A stretch of DNA of 64,000 bases, from the NCBI GenBank assembly GCA_900554365.1, contig USGY01000001.1:1-64000 (forward strand), given 5' to 3'. The notes under the pieces are model-generated. The model was given only the letters and a program-made list of their open reading frames with translations, made no database searches and was not told the origin of the DNA. Both the position numbers and the translations under genes were made by a program. Below are positions 49,501 to 56,884 of the stretch, one piece after another (the first letter of the stretch is position 1; each line of letters begins with the position of its first letter). The stretch comes from an uncultured Clostridium sp. Its GTDB lineage: Bacteria; Bacillota; Clostridia; TANB77; CAG-508.

Positions 49501-50825
49501 ATTCTGTTATTGGAGAACCAGTAAGTATAACTAAAAAAGCATATACAATAAAATATGATTATAAAACACCAATAACAATAACTTTATATAACACAAGTTA
49601 TTCAAGCAAAAAAGAAATTAAACCAGAAGATGTAAGAAATGTGCTTTCGATAAATGGCGATGAATACTTGTATTTAAAAGATAATGCAATTAATTCAAAT
49701 AAGAGAACTATATCTGGAGAATATGCAAACTTATATAAAAATCAAGCATTAACTTTTGATGGAAAAATATATGATATATCTACAATGAAGACTATAAGCG
49801 ATGATAATAATATTGAGATATTAAAAGAAACAACACCTATTGCAGAAAGTAAAATAAATGGAAAAACAGTACAGACTTTTGCACATTTTTCAAAGACTGA
49901 TTCAGATACATATAAAGATCAACAAATATTTGTAAAAAATGGATATATGTATGCAATAGATGGACAGTTAAAAAATAAAGAAGGTGCAATAATAATTGAT
50001 TCATATAATGATAAACAATATGAAACAGTTCTTGGAACAGATGGAATTATGTATGATTTATTAACAAAAATCAATTATCCAGCAAACTTTAAGAACAAGG
50101 GAATTGTTGCAATGACAAATAATATTTCAGATAAAAATAATGTTGTTTTAGTATATTATGAAAGCGGAAAAGTGTATGGATTTAATTATATAACAGGTGA
50201 AGAAGTATATGATAATAATGTAAAAGCTCAAAATATAAGCTTAGTTGACTATATAGCAAGTAATTTCAATGTAGGTAAAATGATGTATAATATGAGAAAA
50301 TCAGATTATGTTGCGGCACAAAATTTAACATCTAAGCTAGAAAAAGTTTCAGTAGATGAAGCACGTAATCAAACAAATTCTGAGACAAATGCAGAAAGTT
50401 CAAATTCAAATTTGGTTTCAAACAATGATAATGAAAATACAAATGTAAATGCAAAACCAAATGCTAATGTAAATACAAGTACAAATACAAATGTAGATAC
50501 AACTATAAATGTAAATGAGAACACTAATGCAAATGATACAGATGTTAATAATCAAATTGATAATAAATATACAACAGTATATGATGCAAGTACCCAAACT
50601 TATAAAGTATACAGTACAGCAGAATTAACAAAATCAGGTTCAGCAAAAACTGAAAGTGAAAATGAAAAAATCAATAATAATAAAGATTTAATATCTTATT
50701 ATACAAATGTATCTTCTAGTACATCAAAATTTAAAAATGTTGGAATAATAGTAATAGTTATTATAGTTCTTTCTATATGTACAATATTAATAATATGGTA
50801 TGAAAAAACTAGAAAAGACAATTAA
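40530..50825 (+). CDS. Giant bitopic surface protein with Fn3-like domains and GLUG beta-helix repeats
   Basis: 3431 residues. Order: basic tail; membrane helix (about 14-37); N-terminal domain (about 38-250) resembling those of the two downstream surface proteins; Lys/Glu/Asn linker (about 250-323); several Fn3-like beta domains (about 325-860); a jelly-roll, CBM-like domain (about 868-1054); three beta-helix sections, each opened by an EEW/DFK...NDIDL-type strand (about 1147, 1679 and 2195). The last section holds about 15 VGGxxG-type GLUG repeats (about 2310-2820). A C-terminal beta domain (about 2900-3285), an Asn/Thr linker (3287-3380) and a second membrane helix (about 3400-3423) followed by KTRK close it. 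Both ends should be cytoplasmic, with some 3350 residues outside. There is no sortase motif. Likely an adhesin or load for the ATPase downstream; that is inference. Confidence 0.85.
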   Translation: MGKKDKNRKRKAKPIFFIVLFNFLIIISLILYIIYLRFIPYTTLEYSGYAVSGKDIISNLLNTNFDSEQNIKALQVKDQDSIYENLDSYYLGASKKDNININYPIYINNSLALYNLSPKMSLITDDFQKVQGYAGTTLTSGELYNASTLQRADYNEYILLKNSDNLYINTKDFKIKTSTNEYTIKMNSIINFTSDFITYYSLKDGEFIYNKILDIDNNSQVTIEDYNKTYTYKNFLKNLGIIKDGNKLTSNNDNKDKKEENKTQKVNEVKKENKDKNTTEDTTKNDVGNEKPVENIAEEPIQEETKQEENKQEGTSNSSEKIWIKPTVTAEQFTSNVYTAKTNIKIDDPSRVIYKAITFTFYKDDTIAFRVSSQTSGEVSVTKLLPNTKYKIEGKYQYRNKEGNLIESTILEQEITTKSADTLNSIELGMSNGQVYSNKIEINDLHVSSDVTDEAIYGVSKAEVLINDIKYSLDSSSLKKILKGEHIKYQSAEGVKSNSSCKYEIKFYDTAGNEMKLKNNTGNTVTSKKTPSVKLKISAQEVISVTVIPTLVNEDNVEINNYRYALYSDTGEMVTIGNVTGQPIEFKDLDSQKTYTIKIYADFDISDGKGVQYNQEIGNSTFVTLPLSKLGNLKLDVSYDQDTDITYNSINLKTAININKTDSRLIKILRSVNLAIKDEKGKEVTNIEMTDISALSTVDGIKNLIGDLKSNTTYNIEITAKAVQGSKEEKISTTYTLKKFLTNKLPAKMSVKNVVTTTNLIDMDIYIDDVDHSCLEDVVTVRLIDSYEKEYLPKIEPTNIKGSTKIPTNQWVRITYTGLPENEKYEFVTEAVSYNETNDTSKVQNNYKILTKDFITSGLGGNVELSGLNREKQQSCSNLIDVKSENNWYSQCFDTLSTEYTLDEANNVSFKANSKYNYGKTYTEDDNTINLKLLSNQCYLYDFSQYKGQTITLTFSAKVTETNAKVYLQKGKNIGQNLEQITGLQNNNWISIKKTLVVPEDGYVGFYLEKYQETIPKTENEEAKVQDKDYYLDLKDIKAELGAESTGYSKYVYDLYANINVKFIDENHITYDENEQNCKYYIRLKNDKGLNEEYDYTYDSKESILEKYKYKIEETNDITNYTIELVVKQYGREYQLDKVEFKYDPTNSKEIKSISSVEDFKKIQPYGSYILLNDIDLTDAGTTSEFTFGNPNISFYGNIDFNGKTIKKDTYSLTKQKDTTSYIFYKLDEKANLKNIVIDFNINNPKNRLTTKVEGIDTFIAEEDGIYSLFLYNNAKIDNAIVNLKGSTYKQRINVGLLGYRNQGTIENFVINFEGTLYGSKNLAGVCLYSEGTIQNGYVYGKGIEAIDNITIGDYRNIAGVVFQVDEAGVLQNVYNTSPIKMNHCDSTYSYAANIVYNVGYPPVINETTGAVISSKDSTATVNNVYSVRPLITTYSGYEYYGIMDSNNKEGDKGPNILNKYTSTKVKESYYFCDTIYEANDYNTKSSATALYEPGVQEVLLNANGYNQFIIDTLVNNGYYPQLNLNYCMPKQDNIKIDVTGTEIIDVLSSEVVKNNDISTLEMSDKVKGEVENYIRNNNVDLKADNLVLATFRIYNPAGTTISEINVNYMDTEIMSQSYEKKVSTVYVILKNPTSFLDEYDVSSIKSKMANGKVKESVYGENEDLGVRKVNVRFVKNISTEEEWNKINESDENGVSGLVQNYRLIKDLDFAEADVAPYITGTFEGNIDGQYKGTIHTIKNINGKFSLIKALRQGSIKNLNIENFTINTDSQYAGLIEKSDIEENIEINNVHIKNMEIVSTYGGEWTAYGSIAGYISSGSANDATSIKVQNCSVQGLNIDLENANATSIRVGGLIGYLYAYGGVDVYVTNDFAQNISINADVTSNTGVGGIVGYKGHDADEKKKIGEPNFYIQNCYTTGKINTMYRAGGILGYGLYANTYIQKCWSTLNITSKMMSGSADIGGIVGYSGTGVNNISNNIYLGNIYVSGNDVKNVNRIFGSNAGTSSYKNYAYKYQLINGEVSTNQLGATKLLTYSEIFQINTYKNLIGFDNNYTYTIEKNGAPFNLLENEYLPELNDTIGNVLSNQKLTPIDTDLKLDTITSVPSSDKTQVTVTMKFENKNNLNLTRVKIENDDMIVKDGTWNTSIDSNGLTVVSFIATPRRAFDSYKIESIYYERNGQEIEKEIATKIKLELYKGISTAQEWNEFFSGDGRTYGGQNIKITGDIDFSAVNSIEKDVVIGKLEADSVKTISGINLKSLDANSGFIKEIKTKMSNIKFENCSLQGENGGYNGIVVISRGEISNCSFNNINLDFKGSYIGAVSRTIAGSFKNITVNNVQAKGNTYVGSLCGNATALGTSSGIKGTYISVTATGNDVGGMFGCTDGRIDNVQTYQYSENGKTSSDKETSWLVKGNQNVGGNIGTYAGGGNWVTNLRITNSKISGNNTVGGNVGWGSGNGSVLTSTNNIVTGTGYHTGGNVGAHGWAFLNMTSSNNTIKGNINVGGNTGTGGWATDGNLTSENNKITGETNVGGNLGQQDHYYANANNMRSSGTNQVISGNNYVGGSVGRSVGRIKNVKVQDCTVTSRGNYTGGIIGMSEYSTPSISASNSDNYAIAGSNTKNVIVNGGNNYVGGIVGYQVGTIYGNALENSTVTAKGNNVGGIAGFYTGYIGNSASSLSSSNFFLWHSYCSNSTVKGTNNVGGIAGNIILGNIQYCYVQNTDVIASNQAAGGIVGYFYNANLNNLQYKATIKYNYVANVDEGRIVRASNSAGGVVGMVAKQLNYDKNIDTYNNIECDLVVTDIATVGNYADIGIGSVGGSEYGILQAGYMNNIYAYNCSKLNGVQIGGISEEKEAYNLLTSNELKTNIYTKNDKILDEDGKVIGNKGLNFGNSRYIYNNGYFPILKTSYNANLYWSSNELNINQKLVSIPTRNQEFTSTQALTSYSEQMDVAAFSVFNEAEELPEMYVYATGVDKLNIEFSNINSSAKFKLKTSDSVIGEPVSITKKAYTIKYDYKTPITITLYNTSYSSKKEIKPEDVRNVLSINGDEYLYLKDNAINSNKRTISGEYANLYKNQALTFDGKIYDISTMKTISDDNNIEILKETTPIAESKINGKTVQTFAHFSKTDSDTYKDQQIFVKNGYMYAIDGQLKNKEGAIIIDSYNDKQYETVLGTDGIMYDLLTKINYPANFKNKGIVAMTNNISDKNNVVLVYYESGKVYGFNYITGEEVYDNNVKAQNISLVDYIASNFNVGKMMYNMRKSDYVAAQNLTSKLEKVSVDEARNQTNSETNAESSNSNLVSNNDNENTNVNAKPNANVNTSTNTNVDTTINVNENTNANDTDVNNQIDNKYTTVYDASTQTYKVYSTAELTKSGSAKTESENEKINNNKDLISYYTNVSSSTSKFKNVGIIVIVIIVLSICTILIIWYEKTRKDN

Positions 50826-50830
50826 TAAAT

Positions 50831-50864
50831 AAAAATGCGGTAGATAATTTCTATCGCATTTTTT
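50831..50864 (+). terminator. Terminator after the giant gene
   Basis: AAAAATGCGGTAGA pairs with TTCTATCGCATTTTTT around TAAT. It separates the giant gene's transcript from the next operon. Confidence 0.85.
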
Positions 50865-50991
50865 ATGTTTAAGTATGAAAAAATATTGTTACAAAAATGT
50901 AATGAAAATGCCATAAAAGAATACTGAACGACGAATGTTTGTACTTTGTAAGGAAAAAAGCCAAAAAATAGAAAATACTTTAAATGTCCGG

Positions 50992-51020
50992 TTGAAAAAA
51001 AATTCGTAATATGATAGACT
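50992..51020 (+). promoter_or_regulatory. Promoter of the surface-protein/F1-like ATPase operon
   Basis: TTGAAA (50992-50997) and TAGACT (51015-51020) with a 17-bp spacer, leaving a 40-50 nt leader. The region 50865-50991 shows no gene or recognisable riboswitch. Confidence 0.45.
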
Positions 51021-51070
51021 AATAAGGAATAGATGCATTTTAAATAGCATATTTTTGAGGGAGAATAATT

Positions 51071-54000
51071 ATGAAAAAATATATATTGTTTTTTATAAGT
51101 ATAGGTATAATATTAGGTGCATTATTATTATATAATGTAGTGCATATTTCAGAAGAAAAGAAAACGACATTTAGTGAACCAGGATATATTTTAAATGGAA
51201 CAACAAGCAGATATTATTTTGGTCAAAATACAAAATACACATCATCATATAATAACAAAATAGCGTTTCATGACACAGAAGGTGAAAAAGTAACCTTAGG
51301 TGATGATAATTTTGTTCATTATAACAGTGGAAATATCGAAGCTTTGCAAGATAGTGTATTACTTGACTTAAGCAAAATAAATGATAATCCAATAGTATAT
51401 TACAATGTATCTGCAAATAAAGAAATAAAAAAAGTTTCAAACAGATATAGTGTTAGAAATTTAGATTCTGATTTACAATTTGAACAAGCAATTTGGAAAA
51501 TTTCTGCCAATAAATATATCGTTTTAGGAAATAAACTAACAGCAACATTAAATAACGGAATGACAAAAGAAGCAGATGGATATATTGAAGTACAATATTC
51601 AGATAATGAAGTGGTTAGCGTATATAATCAAGATTTTAATTCACAAACAATATCTTCAAATTCTTATATAGACATTGGTAATGGAATAAAACTTAATTTA
51701 GGAACTAAAATAGTAAGCCAAAATGATGTTAATAAAATGTCTTTAGAAGATATGGTCATAAATTCAAATGATAATGTCACATTAGTTGATTTAAATAAAA
51801 AAGAAGATGAAAATAAAGACGAGAATAATGCAACAAATACAACGAATGTAGTAAATGAAACTAATATACAAACAAACACAACAACGGCAAATAATACAAA
51901 GAACAACATTAACAATAATAGCAATAATAACGGAAATAATAATAAAAATAATGATGTAAGTAATTCTCAACCAAATACAAATGTAACAACAACTATAACA
52001 ACAAATACAACACAAACACAACCTACTACAAATGAACCACAAAATGTAATAAATATTAATACTCCAGATATTATGTCTGAATATGTTGACGAAAATGAAA
52101 ATAAAGTGGATGAAACAGTTGCGGCCAAAGAGCCTAAATTTAAATTAGAAAATCTTGAGGTAACAGCAGTAGGAATTCAGGCAGAATTACAAATAAAAGA
52201 TGATGATGATACATTATCCAAAAATGATAATGTAAAAATAAAAATAACAAACAATTCAACTGGAAAAGTTGTTTATACAGATACACAATCATATGGAACA
52301 TTTAAAATTCCTATTAATATTGAAACATTAGTGCCAGATACAAGTTATACTATAACTGCAAATGCAACATATGTTGTTAATGAAAAAAATTATACAAAAG
52401 ACTTTTTATACAAAACATTTGTAACATCAACTATAGGTGCAGAACTAACCAAAGACTCATATACTAATAATTCATTAGCATTTAATGTTAATTTTTCGGA
52501 CAAATTAATCGATAGTGCAGATGTAGTATTGTTAGATGGAAATGGAAATGAAATAGCAAATAGAAAACAAACAGTAAAAAATAATGGAACACAAGAAAAC
52601 ATTATTTTTGATGGTTTAGTAGCAGATACAGATTATACAGTAAGACTTACTAATATAAGCTATAACGGAATAATTCAAGATGGTGACAATTGGAAAAAAG
52701 AGATAAAATGTAAAACGTTAAAAACAAAAGCAAGTATTAATCAATTAAATTATTCAGTAAATAAAAGAAATGGTACATTTACACTATATATAAATGATGT
52801 AACAGATAATAATAGTTCAATACAAAGTTATAAATATATAATGTATAAATATACTCAAATAGAAGATGAAAATGGAAAAACCACATTAGATTATGATACT
52901 ACTAATGTAGTGTATCAAAAAGATACAAAAGATAAAGAAATTACTATCCCTGTAAATGATGAATCAAGTGATAGTGGAGTAGTAAAAGGACAATATTATG
53001 GATTTAAAGTAATTGCTACAACATATGATAACGAGAAATATGTTGACATAGAAAGTTCAATGTGTGGTGTATTTACATTAAATGGTTCAACATTTCCAAG
53101 TGTAAAATTTGAAAGAGTTGATAGTGACTATCCACCAACAGAAATAAGAGGCTGGTTTTATATCGTAGATAATGATGGAACAATTACAGTAGATCAAAAT
53201 AATCCTTTAACAATCACATATTATAGTGATGTAGATGAAGGAGAAGTTTATGTTAAGAGAACAGGCTTAACAGCAGATGAAAGAACAACAGATACAGATG
53301 GAAATGAAGTAATAAAAATATGGGTAGACCTAGGAGAAAAAGGAAATAATAAAAAAGGACTAAAATCAGAAACATCATATACACTTGCTGCATATGGTAC
53401 AGTAAATTTGAAAGATGAAAATGGAGATTACAAAAATGCACATATAGGTAGTACAATAGTGACAACAGGTTCATATCAACCTATATCAGCTAAAATGACC
53501 ACAACCAATGTTCCGACAAACTCATTTACAGTAGATTTAAGTTTACAAGGTGATGAGGTATCTAAAGAAGGACTATCTAGTGTAAATATTATGCTATACG
53601 AAGGCTCTGGAGATATAAATACAGGTGAATATAAACATTGGAGTCGTACAATAACTGCAAATAACTTCACATCTTGCTTAAGCAATGTAAAAGGTGAAAA
53701 ACAAGCAAATAGTCTTCAAGAATTGTTCTTTGACAATGAGTTGGAAGTAACACCATCATTTATAGCTGGAGGAAAAGAATCAAGTTATACAGAATTAAAT
53801 TATCAAGTTATTGTAACTGCGACAGTAGATGGAACAACATATACAAACAAAATACCAGTACAATCAGCAGAAGATGAAGATGATAATACAGGAAATACTA
53901 CGTATACAGACTCAAAAACAGTAGAAACATATTCAGCTGCATACATAATAGTAAAGGGAAAAGGAACAGTTGTTGAGGTGCCTGAAGAATATAAGAGAGT

Positions 54001-56851
54001 ACAAGCAACAGCTATTACAAATGAAGATGCAACTAAATATGGAATTGTAAAAGATGAAAATTTAAATAACAGTACATATGTAGGCTATTATTTAAATACA
54101 GCTTTTTCAAATACTGGATCATTAACTGCAAAATATATAACTTATTATGCTTGGGATAAAGATGGAAATCCGGTATTAGATGAAAATGGAAAACAAATCA
54201 CAAAAACAGCTAACTTTATAAATCAAGAAAAAGCACCATCTGTTATTTTCAATTTAAAAGGTGGAACTACAGATACATCAAAAGAAGATAATGCAACAGG
54301 ATTACATAGAGGAAATGCTTACTATTTCTCATATACAGTAACATATAAAGATGCTGAAGGAAATGACTTAGTATGGCCAACGTGTAAAAGTGATGAGAAA
54401 AATAAATATGATAATAAAAGTTTAAGAACAGAAACATTATATCCAAATAAACAAGAACCAAATTTTGTAATGTTTCCAAAAACATCAGATGAAACAACAA
54501 TAACATATATGTATTCATGCACAGATCCTGATAAAGCTCTATATTATCCAGCACATAGTACAAATGAATATGGATATTTAAGTTTATTAGTAAATGGAAC
54601 AACACAAAATTCAAATATAGAAGTTAAAACTGATGGAGAAATTCACGAAACAACAGTAGGAACATTGTCAGCAAATACTATGTATCAAATTGGATATACT
54701 AGAAATTTAAATAAAGCACAAACAAGTGCATATACGTTGAAAGAACTGGTAAAGCAAAAATTTGAAGGAATTGTAAATTGTAAAGACTTAAATATTGAAA
54801 ATATTGTTTACAATGATGATAGTAATCCTAATAGTGTAATAGTACAACTAACAGGAAATGATGTAAATAGAGTGGCTGCTGCACAGGTAATATTAGATAA
54901 TGGACAAGAACAAGTAACAACTAAATTACTAAAATTAAATACAGACAATGGCAATTACATAAAATTAGATTTGTTACAACTATTAACTAGTGATAATGTA
55001 GCTAGATTTACAGGAAGAGATATAACATTAAAATTAAAAGTATATTATGACAATGGAAGAATTGGATTTATGACAGATGAAAGTCCTTATACAACATATG
55101 CAAATTCAGATAATGCGTATATGAGATTAGATGGAACAAATCTTGTTGAAGACAATGCAATAAATGGTAATATATATGAATACCAATTTTATAAAAATGA
55201 TGTAAATGCTCAATTGGGATTAAAAGATTTAGAAAATATAAACAATAATGAAAATGGAAAATCAGTTGATTTACAATATTCAGGAGAAGGTTTAAAACAA
55301 AATGGCAATATAATAGTTCAAAAACAAATTATGGCAAAAGAAATAAATGATGGAACAGAACATAAAATAAATATACACACTATTCGTCTAGGATTAAAAA
55401 TGAATAGTATTACAACAACAATATCAACTGCTAATGTAAGTGCAACTATAATTAATCCAGTAAATGTTTCTATTAATGGACTTACAATGGAAATATGGCA
55501 TTCAAAAGATGCGAATGCAGCGCCAAACTGGAATTCAGCACAAACAAAAGTAATAGATCCAAGCCAAATGTCAAATATCACATTAGATAATTTAGCACCA
55601 GCAGAATATTATTATATAAGATTTAAATATTTAGATAATAATGCATATGTATATGTATATTTATATGATAAAGATTCTGGAGAAATGGGAAAAGTTTATT
55701 CATTTGAAACATTAGCAACAATTGGAATTGAAAATGTAAATGTAGAGTATGAGGCACAAAATTACAAAAATAAATACTTAAATATCTCATATAATGTAAA
55801 TAATGATAGATCAACAATGTATGCTAAGACTAAATATACATTTTACAAGAAAGATGGAACAACAAAAATTAATCTTTCAGATGCGAATATACAAAAGACA
55901 GATGAGCAAGCAGAATATAAAATTGTTGATGGAAGTTTAGTTGTATCTAATACAAAGGGAATGGACAATCAAAAATTTGATAGCGTAAAAGAACAAATAA
56001 AAATAAGTCCAGACAGTAATCCATTTACAATGGGGGATGACTATGTATTAAAAATAACACCAATAGTTATAATTAATGAAACTCGAGAATATGAAATTGA
56101 TAGTGAAGTAGGAGAATTTAATGTAAAATCTCTTCAAAACCCATCTATTGGTCTGAAGATGGAAAGAAAACAATTAACAAATGATAGCAAAGTACTAAGA
56201 ACAACAGTATCAATAAAAGATCAAGATGCATTAATTAGTGGAACCGATTGGGGTGAATATACTTTACGAATATATAAATACAAAGATAATGTAGATAAAG
56301 CGGTAGAAGTAAACACATATGACAAAAGTCAAGGTGGAAATAACATAACAGGAAAAAAATTAAATTTAAAAGAAAATGCAACAAATTATACAATATATGT
56401 ACAATCTCAAGATACAGACTATACATATAACTATATCGCTAAATTAGAGTTAAAATATGACAAAAATAACAATGGAAAAGATTTAGAAAACCATACAGAA
56501 AAATATACATTGAAAGCTATTTCTAATGATCAAGATGTTGCAATTGGTAGTGCAACATTAGTGCCAAATGGAAATAAATGTGAAATACGTTTTTATGATA
56601 GTTACTATAACATCAAAAAAATTAATAGAATAGATTATACAGTATATAATTTAAAAAGTACTTACAATCAAACAGGATCATATAAGCCAGAATGGATATC
56701 AGCAAGTCAAGATCAAAATGTAATTTATTTTAAAACAGAATTACCAATTGATTTTATAGAAAAAGCAACATATATTATTAAACTAAACTTATATGTAGGA
56801 AATACTTTGGTAGGACAAGTTGATACTACATTTATAAATGAGGATAAATAA
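51071..56851 (+). CDS. Large membrane-anchored surface protein with tandem Fn3-like domains
   Basis: 1926 residues. An uncleaved-looking membrane anchor (about 4-24) precedes an N-terminal domain (about 30-235) that resembles the ones at 40530 and 56885. An Asn/Thr-rich linker of about 95 residues (244-340) follows. The rest is a chain of beta domains, roughly 100-150 residues each, marked by repeated L-x-P-x-T-x-Y-type loops (for example LVPDTSYTITANATY), typical of Fn3-like folds. There is no C-terminal membrane helix, LPxTG motif or protease motif. It is the first gene of the operon that carries the F1-like ATPase. I infer an extracellular arm anchored beside that machine. Confidence 0.85.
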   Translation: MKKYILFFISIGIILGALLLYNVVHISEEKKTTFSEPGYILNGTTSRYYFGQNTKYTSSYNNKIAFHDTEGEKVTLGDDNFVHYNSGNIEALQDSVLLDLSKINDNPIVYYNVSANKEIKKVSNRYSVRNLDSDLQFEQAIWKISANKYIVLGNKLTATLNNGMTKEADGYIEVQYSDNEVVSVYNQDFNSQTISSNSYIDIGNGIKLNLGTKIVSQNDVNKMSLEDMVINSNDNVTLVDLNKKEDENKDENNATNTTNVVNETNIQTNTTTANNTKNNINNNSNNNGNNNKNNDVSNSQPNTNVTTTITTNTTQTQPTTNEPQNVININTPDIMSEYVDENENKVDETVAAKEPKFKLENLEVTAVGIQAELQIKDDDDTLSKNDNVKIKITNNSTGKVVYTDTQSYGTFKIPINIETLVPDTSYTITANATYVVNEKNYTKDFLYKTFVTSTIGAELTKDSYTNNSLAFNVNFSDKLIDSADVVLLDGNGNEIANRKQTVKNNGTQENIIFDGLVADTDYTVRLTNISYNGIIQDGDNWKKEIKCKTLKTKASINQLNYSVNKRNGTFTLYINDVTDNNSSIQSYKYIMYKYTQIEDENGKTTLDYDTTNVVYQKDTKDKEITIPVNDESSDSGVVKGQYYGFKVIATTYDNEKYVDIESSMCGVFTLNGSTFPSVKFERVDSDYPPTEIRGWFYIVDNDGTITVDQNNPLTITYYSDVDEGEVYVKRTGLTADERTTDTDGNEVIKIWVDLGEKGNNKKGLKSETSYTLAAYGTVNLKDENGDYKNAHIGSTIVTTGSYQPISAKMTTTNVPTNSFTVDLSLQGDEVSKEGLSSVNIMLYEGSGDINTGEYKHWSRTITANNFTSCLSNVKGEKQANSLQELFFDNELEVTPSFIAGGKESSYTELNYQVIVTATVDGTTYTNKIPVQSAEDEDDNTGNTTYTDSKTVETYSAAYIIVKGKGTVVEVPEEYKRVQATAITNEDATKYGIVKDENLNNSTYVGYYLNTAFSNTGSLTAKYITYYAWDKDGNPVLDENGKQITKTANFINQEKAPSVIFNLKGGTTDTSKEDNATGLHRGNAYYFSYTVTYKDAEGNDLVWPTCKSDEKNKYDNKSLRTETLYPNKQEPNFVMFPKTSDETTITYMYSCTDPDKALYYPAHSTNEYGYLSLLVNGTTQNSNIEVKTDGEIHETTVGTLSANTMYQIGYTRNLNKAQTSAYTLKELVKQKFEGIVNCKDLNIENIVYNDDSNPNSVIVQLTGNDVNRVAAAQVILDNGQEQVTTKLLKLNTDNGNYIKLDLLQLLTSDNVARFTGRDITLKLKVYYDNGRIGFMTDESPYTTYANSDNAYMRLDGTNLVEDNAINGNIYEYQFYKNDVNAQLGLKDLENINNNENGKSVDLQYSGEGLKQNGNIIVQKQIMAKEINDGTEHKINIHTIRLGLKMNSITTTISTANVSATIINPVNVSINGLTMEIWHSKDANAAPNWNSAQTKVIDPSQMSNITLDNLAPAEYYYIRFKYLDNNAYVYVYLYDKDSGEMGKVYSFETLATIGIENVNVEYEAQNYKNKYLNISYNVNNDRSTMYAKTKYTFYKKDGTTKINLSDANIQKTDEQAEYKIVDGSLVVSNTKGMDNQKFDSVKEQIKISPDSNPFTMGDDYVLKITPIVIINETREYEIDSEVGEFNVKSLQNPSIGLKMERKQLTNDSKVLRTTVSIKDQDALISGTDWGEYTLRIYKYKDNVDKAVEVNTYDKSQGGNNITGKKLNLKENATNYTIYVQSQDTDYTYNYIAKLELKYDKNNNGKDLENHTEKYTLKAISNDQDVAIGSATLVPNGNKCEIRFYDSYYNIKKINRIDYTVYNLKSTYNQTGSYKPEWISASQDQNVIYFKTELPIDFIEKATYIIKLNLYVGNTLVGQVDTTFINEDK

Positions 56852-56884
56852 CAAAATATATAAAAGGTAGGAGGTGATGCCCTT

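Noticed and set aside
50865..51070. Possible c-di-GMP or other riboswitch before the surface-protein operon
   Set aside because: I found no conserved core or convincing stem arrangement.
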